A stretch of DNA of 64,000 bases, from the NCBI RefSeq assembly GCF_000516985.1, contig NW_006917095.1, positions 1,741,077 to 1,805,076 on the forward strand, read 5' to 3'. Made by a program: the position numbers and the translations under genes. Numbering within the stretch: the stretch's first letter is position 1; the number at the start of each line of letters is the position of its first letter. Shown here piece after piece: positions 23,125 through 33,929 of this stretch. Origin of the DNA: Pestalotiopsis fici W106-1 (Eukaryota; Ascomycota; Sordariomycetes; Amphisphaeriales; Sporocadaceae). The notes beneath the pieces were generated by a model. The model saw only the letters and a list, made by a program, of their open reading frames with translations, was not told where the DNA came from and searched no databases.

Positions 23125-24088
23125 TTAGGCGCCGAATCTCTTTGCCCGAGCCTCCGCCTTTGCCTTTTCTGCAGGGTCGTTCAGTATGTTCCTGGATGAG
23201 CCTCCTCCGTTTTGCTGCCTGCCCTCGCCTCTGCCACCACCACCTGCTCCTCCTCCGCCCTGGCGACGGCGATCCCGTCCCTTGAAGCGGCCGCCACCAC
23301 GTCTGCCATCGGTGCTCTGTCTCTTGGCGTCGCGTTGCTGGTCACCAGCACCTTCGCGGCCGCGCTTGCGCTCTCTGCGCTCGGGCAGTGCCGAGTCCAG
23401 GTTGGCGACACTGGGGGCGCCGGCCGCTTCTCCGCCGAACCGTGATGCGCGCTCAGCCTTCTTCTTGTCCTCTTCACTCTGCTCCACGACAATTCCAAAG
23501 CGCTTGGCTCGCTCGGCCCGCTTGCGCGCCTCCTCATCGGCAGTCGACGCGGCTAGGTGGGCAGAGAAATCGGGCTTGGGTGCCGCGGGCTCCTCCGTGG
23601 TGGCTGCTGCATCTGTTGTGGTTTCGGCCTCGGTTGCTGCTGGCGCATCCGCGGGGGCATCTGTAGCGGCCGGCTTGGACTCTTCTACAGCTGGCGCCGG
23701 TGCGGGCGCAGCAGGTTCAGCAGGCTTGGCTGCCTCAGTTGTTGCCGTCGTAGTAGCTGGATCATCGTCATCCCAGTCGATCTCGTCATCCGCAGTGGAC
23801 TTGGCGGCTTTTCGGTGTCAGCATTTTGTTACACGCTGTGAGTTACAGCTTTCGGAACAACGACATTGAAGACTCGAGGTTGCGCGATTGTTTGCGCAGA
23901 AGACGGCAAGCGGCGACGAAGACGTTTAGAAATGCGAGGGTGGACTAACCGGGCTGGGCGGGCTCCTGGGCCTTGTCGTGCTCAAGCAGGCGAGCGATCA
24001 AGTCTGCTTTGTTACCAGCAACGGGAAGCGACTTTTCCTGAAGCAGCTTCTTGAGCTCTGGAACCTTCAATGTGTTGTAGTCGGTCAT
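23125..24088 (-). CDS. THO1: SAP-domain RNA-export factor, THO1/SARNP (CIP29)-like
   Basis: Two exons, 24088-23950 and 23807-23125, encode 273 residues across a 142-bp intron (GTTAGT donor, GCTGAC branch, AAAAG acceptor). Residues 1 to about 37 are a SAP motif (DYNTLKVPELKKLLQE ... GNKADLIARL), which binds DNA/RNA. A short acidic element (DEIDWDDDDP), an Ala/Thr/Pro-rich linker and two RAKRFG/RASRFG-type modules around residues 140-180 follow. An RGG-like Gly/Arg tract and a final RAKRFGA close the protein. This SAP plus repeated RFG layout is that of yeast Tho1 and animal SARNP, which join the TREX mRNA-export machinery through the DDX39B/Sub2 helicase. The acceptor was chosen because it alone keeps the acidic segment in frame. 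It is a nuclear housekeeping gene upstream of which lies an AGGTAGGTA motif. Confidence 0.88.
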
Positions 24089-25051
24089 TGTGTCGAAGGC
24101 GCCTTGGCGAGGTGCTGTGCAGCGCGCAGATGGACTTGGGGGTTTATGCTTCTTCGGTTGCGAATCTATCTGTGGGGCGAACAGGCTGCAGGGCGACCAA
24201 GACTAACCCGGGAGGAAAAGAAGGGAATTAAGAATTCGCGACGAATATTGCAGTCGTCGAGGTTGTGATGATTGTGACAAAGAGAAGAATGGATGAATGG
24301 GGGAAGAGAAATGAGTGAAAGGAAAGCTGGAGGGTCCCTGGTGTTGAGAGCTGTGGGTAACGTCAAGGTAGGTACTGTAGCTTTGCTCGAGCTAGGGACC
24401 AGTTCAGTACCCACTTACTGCCTTGTTGCGCCTCGCTTTTTGCCTTGTTAGCTTTGGATCTGCTTGCAGCTCCCCCAGAATGACGAAAAGGTAAAGAAGC
24501 ACAGAACAGGAACGCGGTCGGCGCGACAACATTCACTAGACGCACGGACCACCGGTACGTACCCAGGTAGGTACGCGCATCAATTGATCAATTCGTTCAA
24601 TAAGTCTTGGCACAAGCTGCCTCTTTTCACACACCAAACACCAGACTTATGTAGCAAGCTTCATGAAAACATTCATTATTCATGACTATACACCACCGTG
24701 GTCACAATGACCACATTGAACCACTACAAGTACCTGAAAATACACAAAACAGACCTGGCCATCCACAGTTCCACGATATACATGTCCGTGTCATCTCTGG
24801 ACAGCCACATTAAAAGACTAGAGCCAACCCGTTCTGAACAACGCCAAGCTCTCTATCCATGCCATGTTATGCTCCTTCATCCGGATCTGATCATATTGGC
24901 CGCTCATGCCTCATGATGATAAAACAAGACCAAAGTCCCAAAAGTGGGAGTTGTGAAAAAAAAAAACAAAGAAGAAAAACTTTGTATGCTGTCCGTAACA
25001 AAAAAAGGGGTATCTCTCACAACTCAAGCCAATACTCTTGCCCCAACCCTA
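24089..25051. other. Intergenic region between THO1-like and DH/PH-like genes
   Basis: Promoter of the THO1-like gene plus the 3' UTR of the next minus-strand gene. It contains two AGGTAGGTAC elements (24365-24377 and near 24563-24573) and an A-run near 24955-24985. No coding signal was seen. Confidence 0.5.
24365..24377 (+). promoter_or_regulatory. AAGGTAGGTACTG promoter element
   Basis: Lies about 280 bp upstream of the THO1-like ATG. A near-identical element is found about 325 bp upstream of the DH/PH-like gene, and shorter AAGGTAC forms lie in two other promoters of the window. The factor that binds it is not known to me. Confidence 0.4.
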
Positions 25052-28000
25052 TCAACTAATGACCACTTCTTGCGTGACCAGCCCATAGATCCAGCTGGCC
25101 TCTGCCACGCTCGCGCACTGGAAACACCACTTGCTCACATTACCGCTACTCACGCCGCCCATTTGCACCACTCCTGCCGTGCCGTTGTGGTCAACGACTT
25201 CTTCCCATACATTCAATAGAATGCCTCTGCTTCCCAGTCTTGAGAAGCAGCGTGATCCCAGCACCACATCCAGGATCAATACCGTCGTGTTGATGTCCGA
25301 GGTTTTCTTCGGGATCTGCGTCACAATAATGCGCTTTTCCATGCCTTGGTACTTGCGTAGGTTCTGCCTCGTGCCCGTTGGAGGGCGTGTGATTTCCAGG
25401 AGGCAGTTTCCATGATCCTCCCACTTGCTGGCACTGACCATGAGGTGCAAGCGGATCTTTAGATTATTTGTCGTTAGGCTCATCCTAGCCGCACTGCCCG
25501 AGTTGGCTGCGCTGACGGATGGCGAGCGCGGCGGTGTTCCCGACGATGATGAGCTAGTGTACAGAGATGCCTCGCGAGAGCCGGGTCGCATTTGTTTGCC
25601 GACCGACGACATGGAGATGTCAAATGACTGGCTACCACCGCCCATCAGCCTCCTGAGCAGTGACGATGCGGATACACTAGATGCGTGCGAAGTACTTCCG
25701 GCCGACTGTGAAGGTGCCCGTGTAGACGCGCGGTAGCTATTCTTGCGTCCGAACCAGCTGCGACGCCGTGATGAGTTGTCGCCGTCTTGGTCCACAGCTT
25801 GGTTTTGGCCAAAGTTGCGGATGCGAGCCTCCTCTTCCAGAGCTTTGAACTTGGCGTTATCCATTCGGGCGCGATGGACGGAGACATACATGTCCTCCAG
25901 CTCCTCGACGGTAGAGGTACGGAAACGGAACACACGCGTCTCGAGCTTGGCGACCTTCGCGTATAGCTGTGCATAATCAAGAACTGGAGATCTTATCTCA
26001 AGATCCAGGGCGGTGCTGTTCCGAAGCATAACTAGCGGCGTCAGGTCGAGCGCGATCAGTGGCCGGTCATCATCATCTATGGCGGGGATTGCGTATGCCT
26101 CAATGAGACCAGGAGTTGTGATAATGGTACATTTATCAGGCCACAAATCCTTCCAGCATCCTCTTTTGTTGTCCCAGTATGAAATTGAAGCGTGATACTT
26201 GAAAGCATACGCTGGCGCCTGCCCGTCAACCTTGGGTATCCCAGCTTGGGAAGCTGAAGCCGAAGGCGTGAGACTAAGTGTGCTCTCCGAAATGTCAGAG
26301 TCTGTGGGAGCTTCCTCGTGTGACTTTTTGATGCTAATAGCCGGCATGGGGTCTGGAATATCGATTGCCTCCAACTCATCATCAGATGAATCAGATACAG
26401 ACTCATCATCAATGTCTGATTCCGATGACGATGATGAACTGTCCGAAGGTTGGTATTCATGCTTCAAGGGGGAAGAACCACGTCGCTTGATTCTTGAAGC
26501 AGCCAGGTCTACTGGAGGACTGATGGATGGCTTTGATGGCAGGCTACGATGGGCAGGCGGTGGTGGAGGTGTATCCTCTTCGGGTGCAGGACTTGCCGCC
26601 GCCTGAGGTTCAGCAAAAGCGTGAGGATCAGGCCGCATGTGCTCACGAAGAGGGCGGGACTTCTCTTCATCTTGCGCCAGTGATCGACGTTCTGATGCAT
26701 ACCTCGATCTTGATCGAGGAGATGGGCCGACTGTTGGTGACTTTAGCGGACTATCAGCGGTTTTCGTGATCGGTGTTGAAGGTACGCTTCCAGTCCGCTG
26801 GTGATAACGACCTGGAGATGTTCTCTCTGAGATCTCTGGGCTCGACTCCGTTCTATGTGGCGCTGGGACATCATGAAGAGCGTATCGTCGTTTTCTTTCC
26901 CCAAGTGGTGCTTCTTCAATAGTAGGCTTGGCCACCACTGGTAAAGAGGAAGTCTCGCGCGGCTCGACCTTGGAGACTGCAGGTGGCATTGGGCTCGTGC
27001 CCAGAATATCAATCCAGTCCTCTACTTGTTCGTCGTTATCGGTTGTCAAGGTGAGAAGCTGGAACCACTCGTCATATTTTCCTCGGACCATGACCACTAG
27101 CTCGCCATCACGGTCGCCCTTTCTTGATGAGTATTGTCCACCCAAGATTGGAGAGAAGAGCAGCCATGACCGACCTCCGCTGCCGGCCTCTCGAATCAGG
27201 AGGTCGCCAGGGTCTGACTTGAATAGCTGGTTGTCTCGAGAAATGAGCTCAACTTGACAGTCCAGTCTTTGCCCATTGGTGTGACGCAGATCGAGGGAAA
27301 ACAGATCTTTTGCGTACACCTGGCGGAAACGGTCAATTTTGACATTATCGAGGGCCTCCAAGGTCTTGAGATCTCGAACGCGGCTGGTATCGGTGTTGAT
27401 GGCATCGTCATCTATCACTCTGGCGCTCTCTTCCTTATGTCTACGGCGAGCTTTTTCTTGTAGCGCCTCCCAGTGTGCCGCCAGGTCTGAATATTGATCA
27501 GTGCCAGTGACGGCACGGTAACCCTACTTAAGTTAGCTTTGCGGTATTCAATGTGTAGCCGCGCTACTTACCCTGATGAACCTCGTGATCCATTTGACGC
27601 GGACAAGAGGTCGTTTCAGCAGATGCGCCACGTCAACTCTTTCGCCATCTTCATTTATCACATCACCCTGTTCATTACGAGGTAATGCATTGATCAGAGA
27701 ATCGTTGTCATCAAGAGACAATGGGGCCAGATTGACGATCAAGTCGCTAAAGCCAAGTCGCCAAACGTCCAAATAATTATCGTAAACTGATTGTGTCGAT
27801 TCAAGCCACCGAGGAAGTCTGTGTGCATCCGATAAGGGGCAGCGCCTGTGTGCATTCCTGATCTTTTCCAGGGCAATGCCCATTTGGACGACGGACTTGG
27901 CGACATTTCCTTCTTTATCTTTGCTTGATGGCGAAGAAAATAGATCCTCCGACACAACAGAGCCGTTTCCATGCACAAATTGATTGAGAAGGACCGGGAT

Positions 28001-30643
28001 GACTCCATCAACCAGAGTTTTGAGCTCCCTCTGATAAAGATCCTCATCACGGGCAAACTCCCGCAATAACCCCTCAACCGTTGCCGAGTCCAGATGGCTT
28101 GAGGTCCTGCGTACACTGCGCGTCGATTTCAAACTTCTGCTTCTGCCAACTTTGCTAGGTTCATCAGGCAGAGAAAGCGCTGAAACTAGATCAGAATGCT
28201 TGGTGAGCCTTCTCTTCAGGCCGGGTTTGTTGCTTCTGTTTCGAGAAAGCTCAGTCCCATTGCTTTTAGTAAAAGCAGTAGTTTGAGTGATCGTTGTATC
28301 AGAAAGCACTGATGAGAGGTCTGACTCTGAGGTTCCTAGAGACTCCAACGACATAATCGTGGAAAGTTCATGGTGGCCGCTTGTTGGGGGTGGTCGGCGC
28401 TTGGGATATGATGATGATACCGCCCTTGGCGGATCTGGGGATTTTGACGGCTCATCTTCGTGACTTGAGTCTGATTTTCCACCTGAAGAGCGCCGTCGCT
28501 CACGGTGGTCGTCTTCATAGTAATAGTCATCATCCTCGTACTTGTGCTCATCCGCACCGCTGGGATAGAACATGCTGGATTCGCCACGGAAAGCTTCCTT
28601 GAGCCTCTCCTTGAACCCCTTTTTCACAGGTTTGGCAGGCGACGAGGTACTTCTGACAGCTCGGCTTCTTCTTAAACCGCCAGTATTTGGGACTGGATCA
28701 TTCGATTCATGCTTCTCTCGCTCCTTGGGAGAAGTTGACTTGACGACTTCCTCATCTCTAGTGATCATACTGTCCTCGTCCTTTGACGTCGAGGTAACCT
28801 CGGTCGATGTCCACGTTGACGAGGTCAGTTCTGTGAGCTCTTCCGTAGACTTTCGCTTGGATGCAGAAGATGGCCGTTCTGGCTTGCTTTCCATGTTGGG
28901 CTTCTTTTCCGCAGGTTGCTCATTGGCCTCCACTGCTGGCGTCCCGGCTGCAGCCTCTTCAACAAAAGGATCAACGGTCTTGTTCAACCACGACTCAATG
29001 CTGCGTGGTTGGTTGGCGACTGGTTTGGGAGGAGGCTCGGCTCGTTCAGAGAGAATTTTCTTGCTCTCGACGAATGCTTTCTTCAGGACGTTAGTAGCGC
29101 CCTTGAAACTGGATGTCCTCTTCGTCTTTGGCCTGCCTCCTCCTTTGATTGGCAAATTCAGCTCACTGAAAGCCGAGTACCCGACCGGAATGTCAGCCAA
29201 TTTAGAGGGAATGCTTGATGGAACAGCTGAGTCTTCGTCTGATGGATCACTTGTCCACGACTCGCTATCTGATACATCTTCCGTCATCGTCGTCTGGGTA
29301 TCGCCGGTAAGTGTGGTATGAGTGTCGGCATGGCTTTGGTCTCCAGTTGTTTGCGTCAACCTAGACGACAGTTTCGATGACTTCCTCCGGCTACTACGCC
29401 TCGTAGGCGTTTTTGGCTCATCGGATTCGGACTCCTCATAGACTTCAATCTTCTCTGATGGAGATGACTTCTTTGGCTGGCTCTTTCGTCTTGCCGAGCT
29501 GTGTTGTGATGTTGCTCGTACAGTGCTGGCGCCCTCCGATCTCCGATCTCCCGAGTATACTCGAATGCCATCGTCTGGCAGTTTTGTCTTCATGGGTGCA
29601 ATCCTTATGCCGTCATCTTGGTCAAGCTTCTTCATGGGCCTCACGCGAATTCCATCATCCGTGTCTGCCCTGGAAGTACGCGACCTGCTCGTTTCCACCA
29701 CAATTTCCATGTCTTCCGATTTAGCCGTTGATTTCGGGCTTGACTTGACACTAGAAACGTCGCCTTCACTTCGCATAGCTTTGACCCGAATCCCATCGCC
29801 ACTTCCACTTCCTACCGAGCGCGAGACACTATATCGCTTGACCTGTGGTTCATCGGGCATCTCTACACGAGCGGCCCAATCCTTGATCTTATTCTTCACA
29901 GGCGGGTTTGGCGCTGTCCGTGGCGAGAAAGTCTTGGGTAGCGATGGCCCAGGTTCATTGCTCGGCTTGGGCGACTTGTTTCTCGGAGGACTCCTCTTGT
30001 TCTTCATCCAGTTGGTGTCGCTCACAACCCGTTTCTTAGGCGGAATGCTCTGTTCTCCACTCCCTGGATCATCCTTTTCTGTCGCCTCGGCTGCCTTGTG
30101 CTGCTCTACAATGATGAGTCGTGATGGCTTGTTCTTGACACCCTTATTCTTTATCCTGATACGGTCTTCTTCTGTAACGCTTTCCTCGTCCACCTGGATA
30201 TTGAGCTCGCTGGGCTCGCTCGGGGCCGCGAGTGGATCTGAAGCAGCCGCCGCATTCTTCTTTTGCCATTGCTTAACCCGATCGTGGACACCGCCTGGCG
30301 CCTGGACCTTTCGCACGGCAGTTTCGCGCATTTCTTGCTTGACTTGCTCCAACGTCATTTGCTTCTGTTTTAGCTTTTCCCGATCGGCAGCAACTCGAGC
30401 CGGCGTCTGACGGCCCAGCAGGAAATCACCAAGCAAGGTAGGAGGTGGCTTCATGGTGGCGGCTCGTTGCCGAGTGGCTCCAGCTCCGGCGGCGGCGGCG
30501 GCGGGCGCACTGTTAGGAGTCGCGCCGCCGCCGGGCGCAGACATCTTTCTGTTGTGAGTTGCATGAGGACTCTTTGGTTTTGCGGCAGCCGTGGTACGGC
30601 GGGGAGTCGTCGGTTCCGCCGGTTTGTCGTCTTCGGTTGTCAT
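25052..30643 (-). CDS. Large DH/PH-like (RhoGEF-type) polarity or scaffold protein
   Basis: Two exons, 30643-27572 and 27523-25052, joined by a 48-bp intron (GTAAGT...AGTAG), encode 1847 residues. The first ~850 are disordered, basic and Ser-rich, with recurring DDGIRV/DDGIRI units around residues 270-360. A helical DH-like region begins near 856 (LLREFARDEDLYQREL) and continues across the splice to about 1060. A PH-like part follows at about 1085-1205 (RFRQVYAKDLFSLDL ... RSWLLFSPILGG ... DEWFQLLTL). After another disordered stretch come a second PH-like block (KYHASISYWDNKRGCWKDLW) and a C-terminal folded region ending VTQEVVIS. The layout suggests a guanine-nucleotide exchange factor or scaffold for Rho/Cdc42 signalling at the cell cortex. 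The DH match is by pattern only and catalytic ability is unproven. A Rho-like GTPase gene is its upstream neighbour. Confidence 0.8.
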
Positions 30644-30966
30644 GGTCTGCGAACATTATATTAAGCGTCAGTCACACATTCCTGGGAATATGGCGAGGTA
30701 TGGATAGACACGCCGATCTGGGATGTTCTCGGTGTAGAAGGGGTACTGAGAGCATCATTGGTGGTTGAGCGACGGAAGCGCATGCAACTGACCGAACGAA
30801 GCACAACAACAGCATGGTGATATATGGCGAATGGAAGGCTGTCCCGGCAACACTCACCTACTACCTGTTCGGCATGCTGTCGGCGGCGGGATGTGCGTTA
30901 GCAGTGCTGCTCGGAATATGCGGCTGCTTCTGCTGCTGCTGAAGGCTGGGAGTTCAAGCAGAAAGT

Positions 30967-30979
30967 AAGGTAGGTACAG
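30967..30979 (+). promoter_or_regulatory. AAGGTAGGTACAG promoter element
   Basis: Differs by one base from the element upstream of the THO1-like gene, with the same orientation relative to the minus-strand gene and a similar distance (about 325 bp) from its ATG. Confidence 0.4.
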
Positions 30980-32026
30980 TTTGAAATCAAAGCTGAAGAA
31001 GGCTGCTGCTACGGTACATGCGGTACGATCAAGGATGCACGTGCAAATCTAGGTTCGATTTACGAACCCAACCAGTCAATGTGTCTTTTTGCGGGTTCGG
31101 GCCGGCCACGCAACTCAAAACAAGGGCGGTGTGTGTGAGTATGAGATTAAGACAATTAGATTTTGTGAGAAAAATGCAGTCAGACTTGCAGCATCTTGGT
31201 GGATGACCATGAAGAAATTCCGCTGTTTTCTGCGTGGCTCTCTCAGCAGGGCGATGCAACTCTTGCATCCAGCGTCTGTATGTACAGCACAACCCCTCAA
31301 CAACCAATAGCAAGCGCCGCTGAGCTCAGTCTGTAAACAAACAGGACTCGGACTAGGGGGAGGTGGGCACAAGTGAGGTAGGCAGTGGGGCATCTGAGCC
31401 GGTTCCGATCAGGATCACTGATCGCTAAACTTGATTTAAAGCTGGATTTAAGCTACGGCCTAATGCGCTAACGAGACGTGACAGGGTGCCCCTGGACTTT
31501 CGGGACATTCTGTTAAATCGCTGGACGAATCAATACCGGGACCCTGGATGGCCACGAGAGGCCTAGAAGCCACATAACACAGGTGATCAGCAGCTGATAA
31601 TAAGTACGGTAATAATCTTCGCATACATTGTGGCTTACCATTCTGCTATTGTTTTCTTCCTCGTGCCAGCTCATTGATTGCTGTCAGCCTCTAGCTTCCT
31701 TTGTTAGCTCTTGGGCCGTCGAGGGATCTGCACATGACAACGACGCCTCGTGGGGATGCCAGGAGGAGCATTTAGGCCCTTAGGGGATCCCTAGGATCTC
31801 TACCTAGAAAGGAATAGGATTTTGAAACAAATCCAACTGTCATGTCTCATATGCGATTTGACGGATGCTCTTTTGGAAATCTGTCATGAAGTTATCACAG
31901 TTCATGTAGGAGTTAATCTTATGGCCAGTGTTGGTTTCCTGAGATGCTTGTTTGCTAGATATTAGGAAAGCGTGGGACTCGATGCGATACGACTTGAGCT
32001 CACTGTTGTGACTTGGTTGATACGCC

Positions 32027-32047
32027 TACCTAGGTAACCTAGGTACC
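32027..32047. repeat. Stacked short palindromes (TACCTAGGTA family)
   Basis: Three perfect palindromes follow one another or overlap: TACCTAGGTA at 32027-32036, ACCTAGGT at 32037-32044 and GGTACC at 32042-32047. They share the GGTA/TACC core of the promoter elements seen elsewhere in the window, which suggests a binding site for a dimeric factor. Confidence 0.5.
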
Positions 32048-32630
32048 TGATAGGTATCACATTTAAAGATGTCTTTCCTACTGTGATTACCAGCATTAGG
32101 AGCATAGTTTCACTAAAAAGCCACATCTACGCGTGCAAGTCATAATGGTATCCGTCTGAATCTATATTCCATCCATGATTATTTCTAGCATCATGGATAT
32201 CGCGGACATGTTTCGCTTCAGACGGGAGACTGGCGCACATTTGGGTGAATTCAATTCACATTTCAGTGGGTCTATCTAATGTATTCTTGAGGCCTGAAGT
32301 TTTTTTTTTACTTTTTCCCCCCTTGTTCTTCGGTCTTGTTTGTTATCCCAGAGACAACAGGCATGAGGAAAAGTGAAAAGACCAATTTCAAAATCATAGA
32401 CCTGTCCTTAACAAACCAGACTGTTCAGCAGTGTGTGAAATGACGAGGCTCAAAAGGCAAAACCCCCACTGCCTGCATGGCTACTGCGCTTTCCATCCCC
32501 ACTATCCACGATGACATTGCGCTGCTTCTCACAGCAGCAGCCCCCAAAGTCAATTCATAAAATGACGCGCACTTCCATGTTCTGGTAATTTTGAACTCGG
32601 AGAAGTTCCGCGCCCAAAAATCTGGCAAAC

Positions 32631-33929
32631 TCAGAAGCACATGAGGTCTCCCAAAGTCATACCCCGTCTCTCCTGAACAGGGGCCCTGCCAGATCTCAAT
32701 TGTCGGATTGTGCGGATGACCTCGTCAAAGACCTGATTGACACCCTCGTTGGTCTTGGCCGAGCATTCCAGGTATCGAACAGCACCAATGCTGGCAGCAG
32801 CGGCCTCACCCTCTGAGATGCTGACGCGAGTATCGATCGGGCCAAAGAGAGGTGCCCAGCGGCCGTTTCCAAGGCGAGTGTCAATCTTGAGGCCCACGAG
32901 GAAAATGGGAATACCGGGGCAGTGCATATGAATCTCGTTGATCCAGCGAGTCTGGGCGTTGTTGAACTTGCGATCATTGTTTACGCTGAAGCAGAGGAAG
33001 ATTCCGTCCCAGTGCAGGTAAGACAGCAGAGCCAGCTGGTGCAGGTCGGCGCGGCCGGCCATGTCCCAGATCTCGAGGTCGGTGTTCCTGCCGTCGACGG
33101 GGTAGCTTCGGTTGAAGAGGTCGTAGTGGGTCGGATACCAGTTGCTGTTGAACACTCCGTAGTACCAGCGGCTGCGACAAACGATTAGTATACCCCAGAA
33201 GACTCTTGATTTAGTTTTTCTCTTTGGGGATTGGAATCAGCCACAACTCACAGGAGCATGCAAGTCTTACCAGAGTTGCCGTCGCCAATGACAGCAAATC
33301 TCATTTTCTCACGAGGACGCGGGGTCGAGGGAGCTCCGGCAGGTGATGCAATGTTCAAGGTGGCAAAGTCCTCGAGAATTTGTCCACTGCTGGGGCGAGA
33401 GCTGAACATGTTGTGAAAACCACTGGACAGTCTACGAGCAGCATCGACGGTCGAGCTGAGAATACGGTCTCGACGACGTGCGGTGGAAGCACCCTGGGCG
33501 AGCTTGGCCTTCTTGTTCCGATGCTGGCCACCCTCGTGGCCGCCGGGGGCATCATCATGATTCTGTTTTCCAAGTCTTAGCTTGGGTTGATATTAGAGAT
33601 GGTCTTTGTGAACTTACCAGTGGGTGCTTCTGCGAGGGGGTGTCGGGAAGCTGTTCGTTTAGACCCTGATGAACACTCGGCACCTCGGTGATCCAGCGTA
33701 GCATGTTTCCGTTCGACTTCCAGAGTCCGGAGACAGAGAATGAGAAGTTTCTGGCGGTGGGCGGAGTGAACTTGGGGGGAGGTGGCGGCTTGGGAAGCGT
33801 GTACTGGGGAGGCGTACATACTCCGACTGGATGCATTCGCAGCGGGTCTGGATGCTTGAGGTCGAATGCTTCTCTGCCAGGAACCGGCGATGAGCCATGC
33901 TCCGGTGATGGGGGATCAGGCGTGTTCAT
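32631..33929 (-). CDS. Atypical Rho-family GTPase with long N-terminal extension
   Basis: Three exons, 33929-33618, 33562-33252 and 33171-32631 (introns 55 and 80 bp), encode 387 residues. Residues 1 to ~190 are a Pro/Ser-rich extension. The GTPase core starts at M191: P-loop GDGNSGKT (197-204), switch I Thr at T222, switch II DMAGRAD (244-250), then VGLKID in place of N/TKxD, and the G5 motif ECSAKT. Compared with Cdc42/Rho (DTAGQED), Arg248 replaces the catalytic Gln61 and Ala249 replaces Glu62, so intrinsic and GAP-stimulated hydrolysis should be impaired, as in Rnd/RhoH-type proteins. The C-terminus ends LMCF, not a CaaX box, so ordinary prenylation is unlikely. The frame stays open upstream to an ATG at 34301, a possible longer form; 33929 was preferred for its context and for the low-complexity look of the upstream part. 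The DH/PH-like gene is adjacent. Confidence 0.88.

Larger units (their letters stand above)
30644..32630. other. Intergenic region, promoter of the DH/PH-like gene
   Basis: Includes the AGGTAGGTA element at 30967-30979, a perfect 6-bp-arm hairpin at 31052-31068 (GGTTCG/CGAACC) and stacked palindromes at 32027-32047. A T-run lies near 32301-32310. No coding signal was seen. Confidence 0.45.

Noticed and set aside
23186..23869. 227-codon plus-strand frame opposite the THO1-like gene
   Set aside because: Antisense shadow of the Ala/Glu-rich and Gly/Arg-rich coding sequence.
28572..30410. Long plus-strand frames (249 and 295 codons) opposite the DH/PH-like gene
   Set aside because: They mirror Ser-rich codons of the real minus-strand gene and lack independent motifs.
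31052..31068. GGTTCG...CGAACC resembles the B box/T-arm of a tRNA gene
   Set aside because: Loop sequence and surroundings lack an acceptor stem, A box and anticodon arm; it is only a short inverted repeat.
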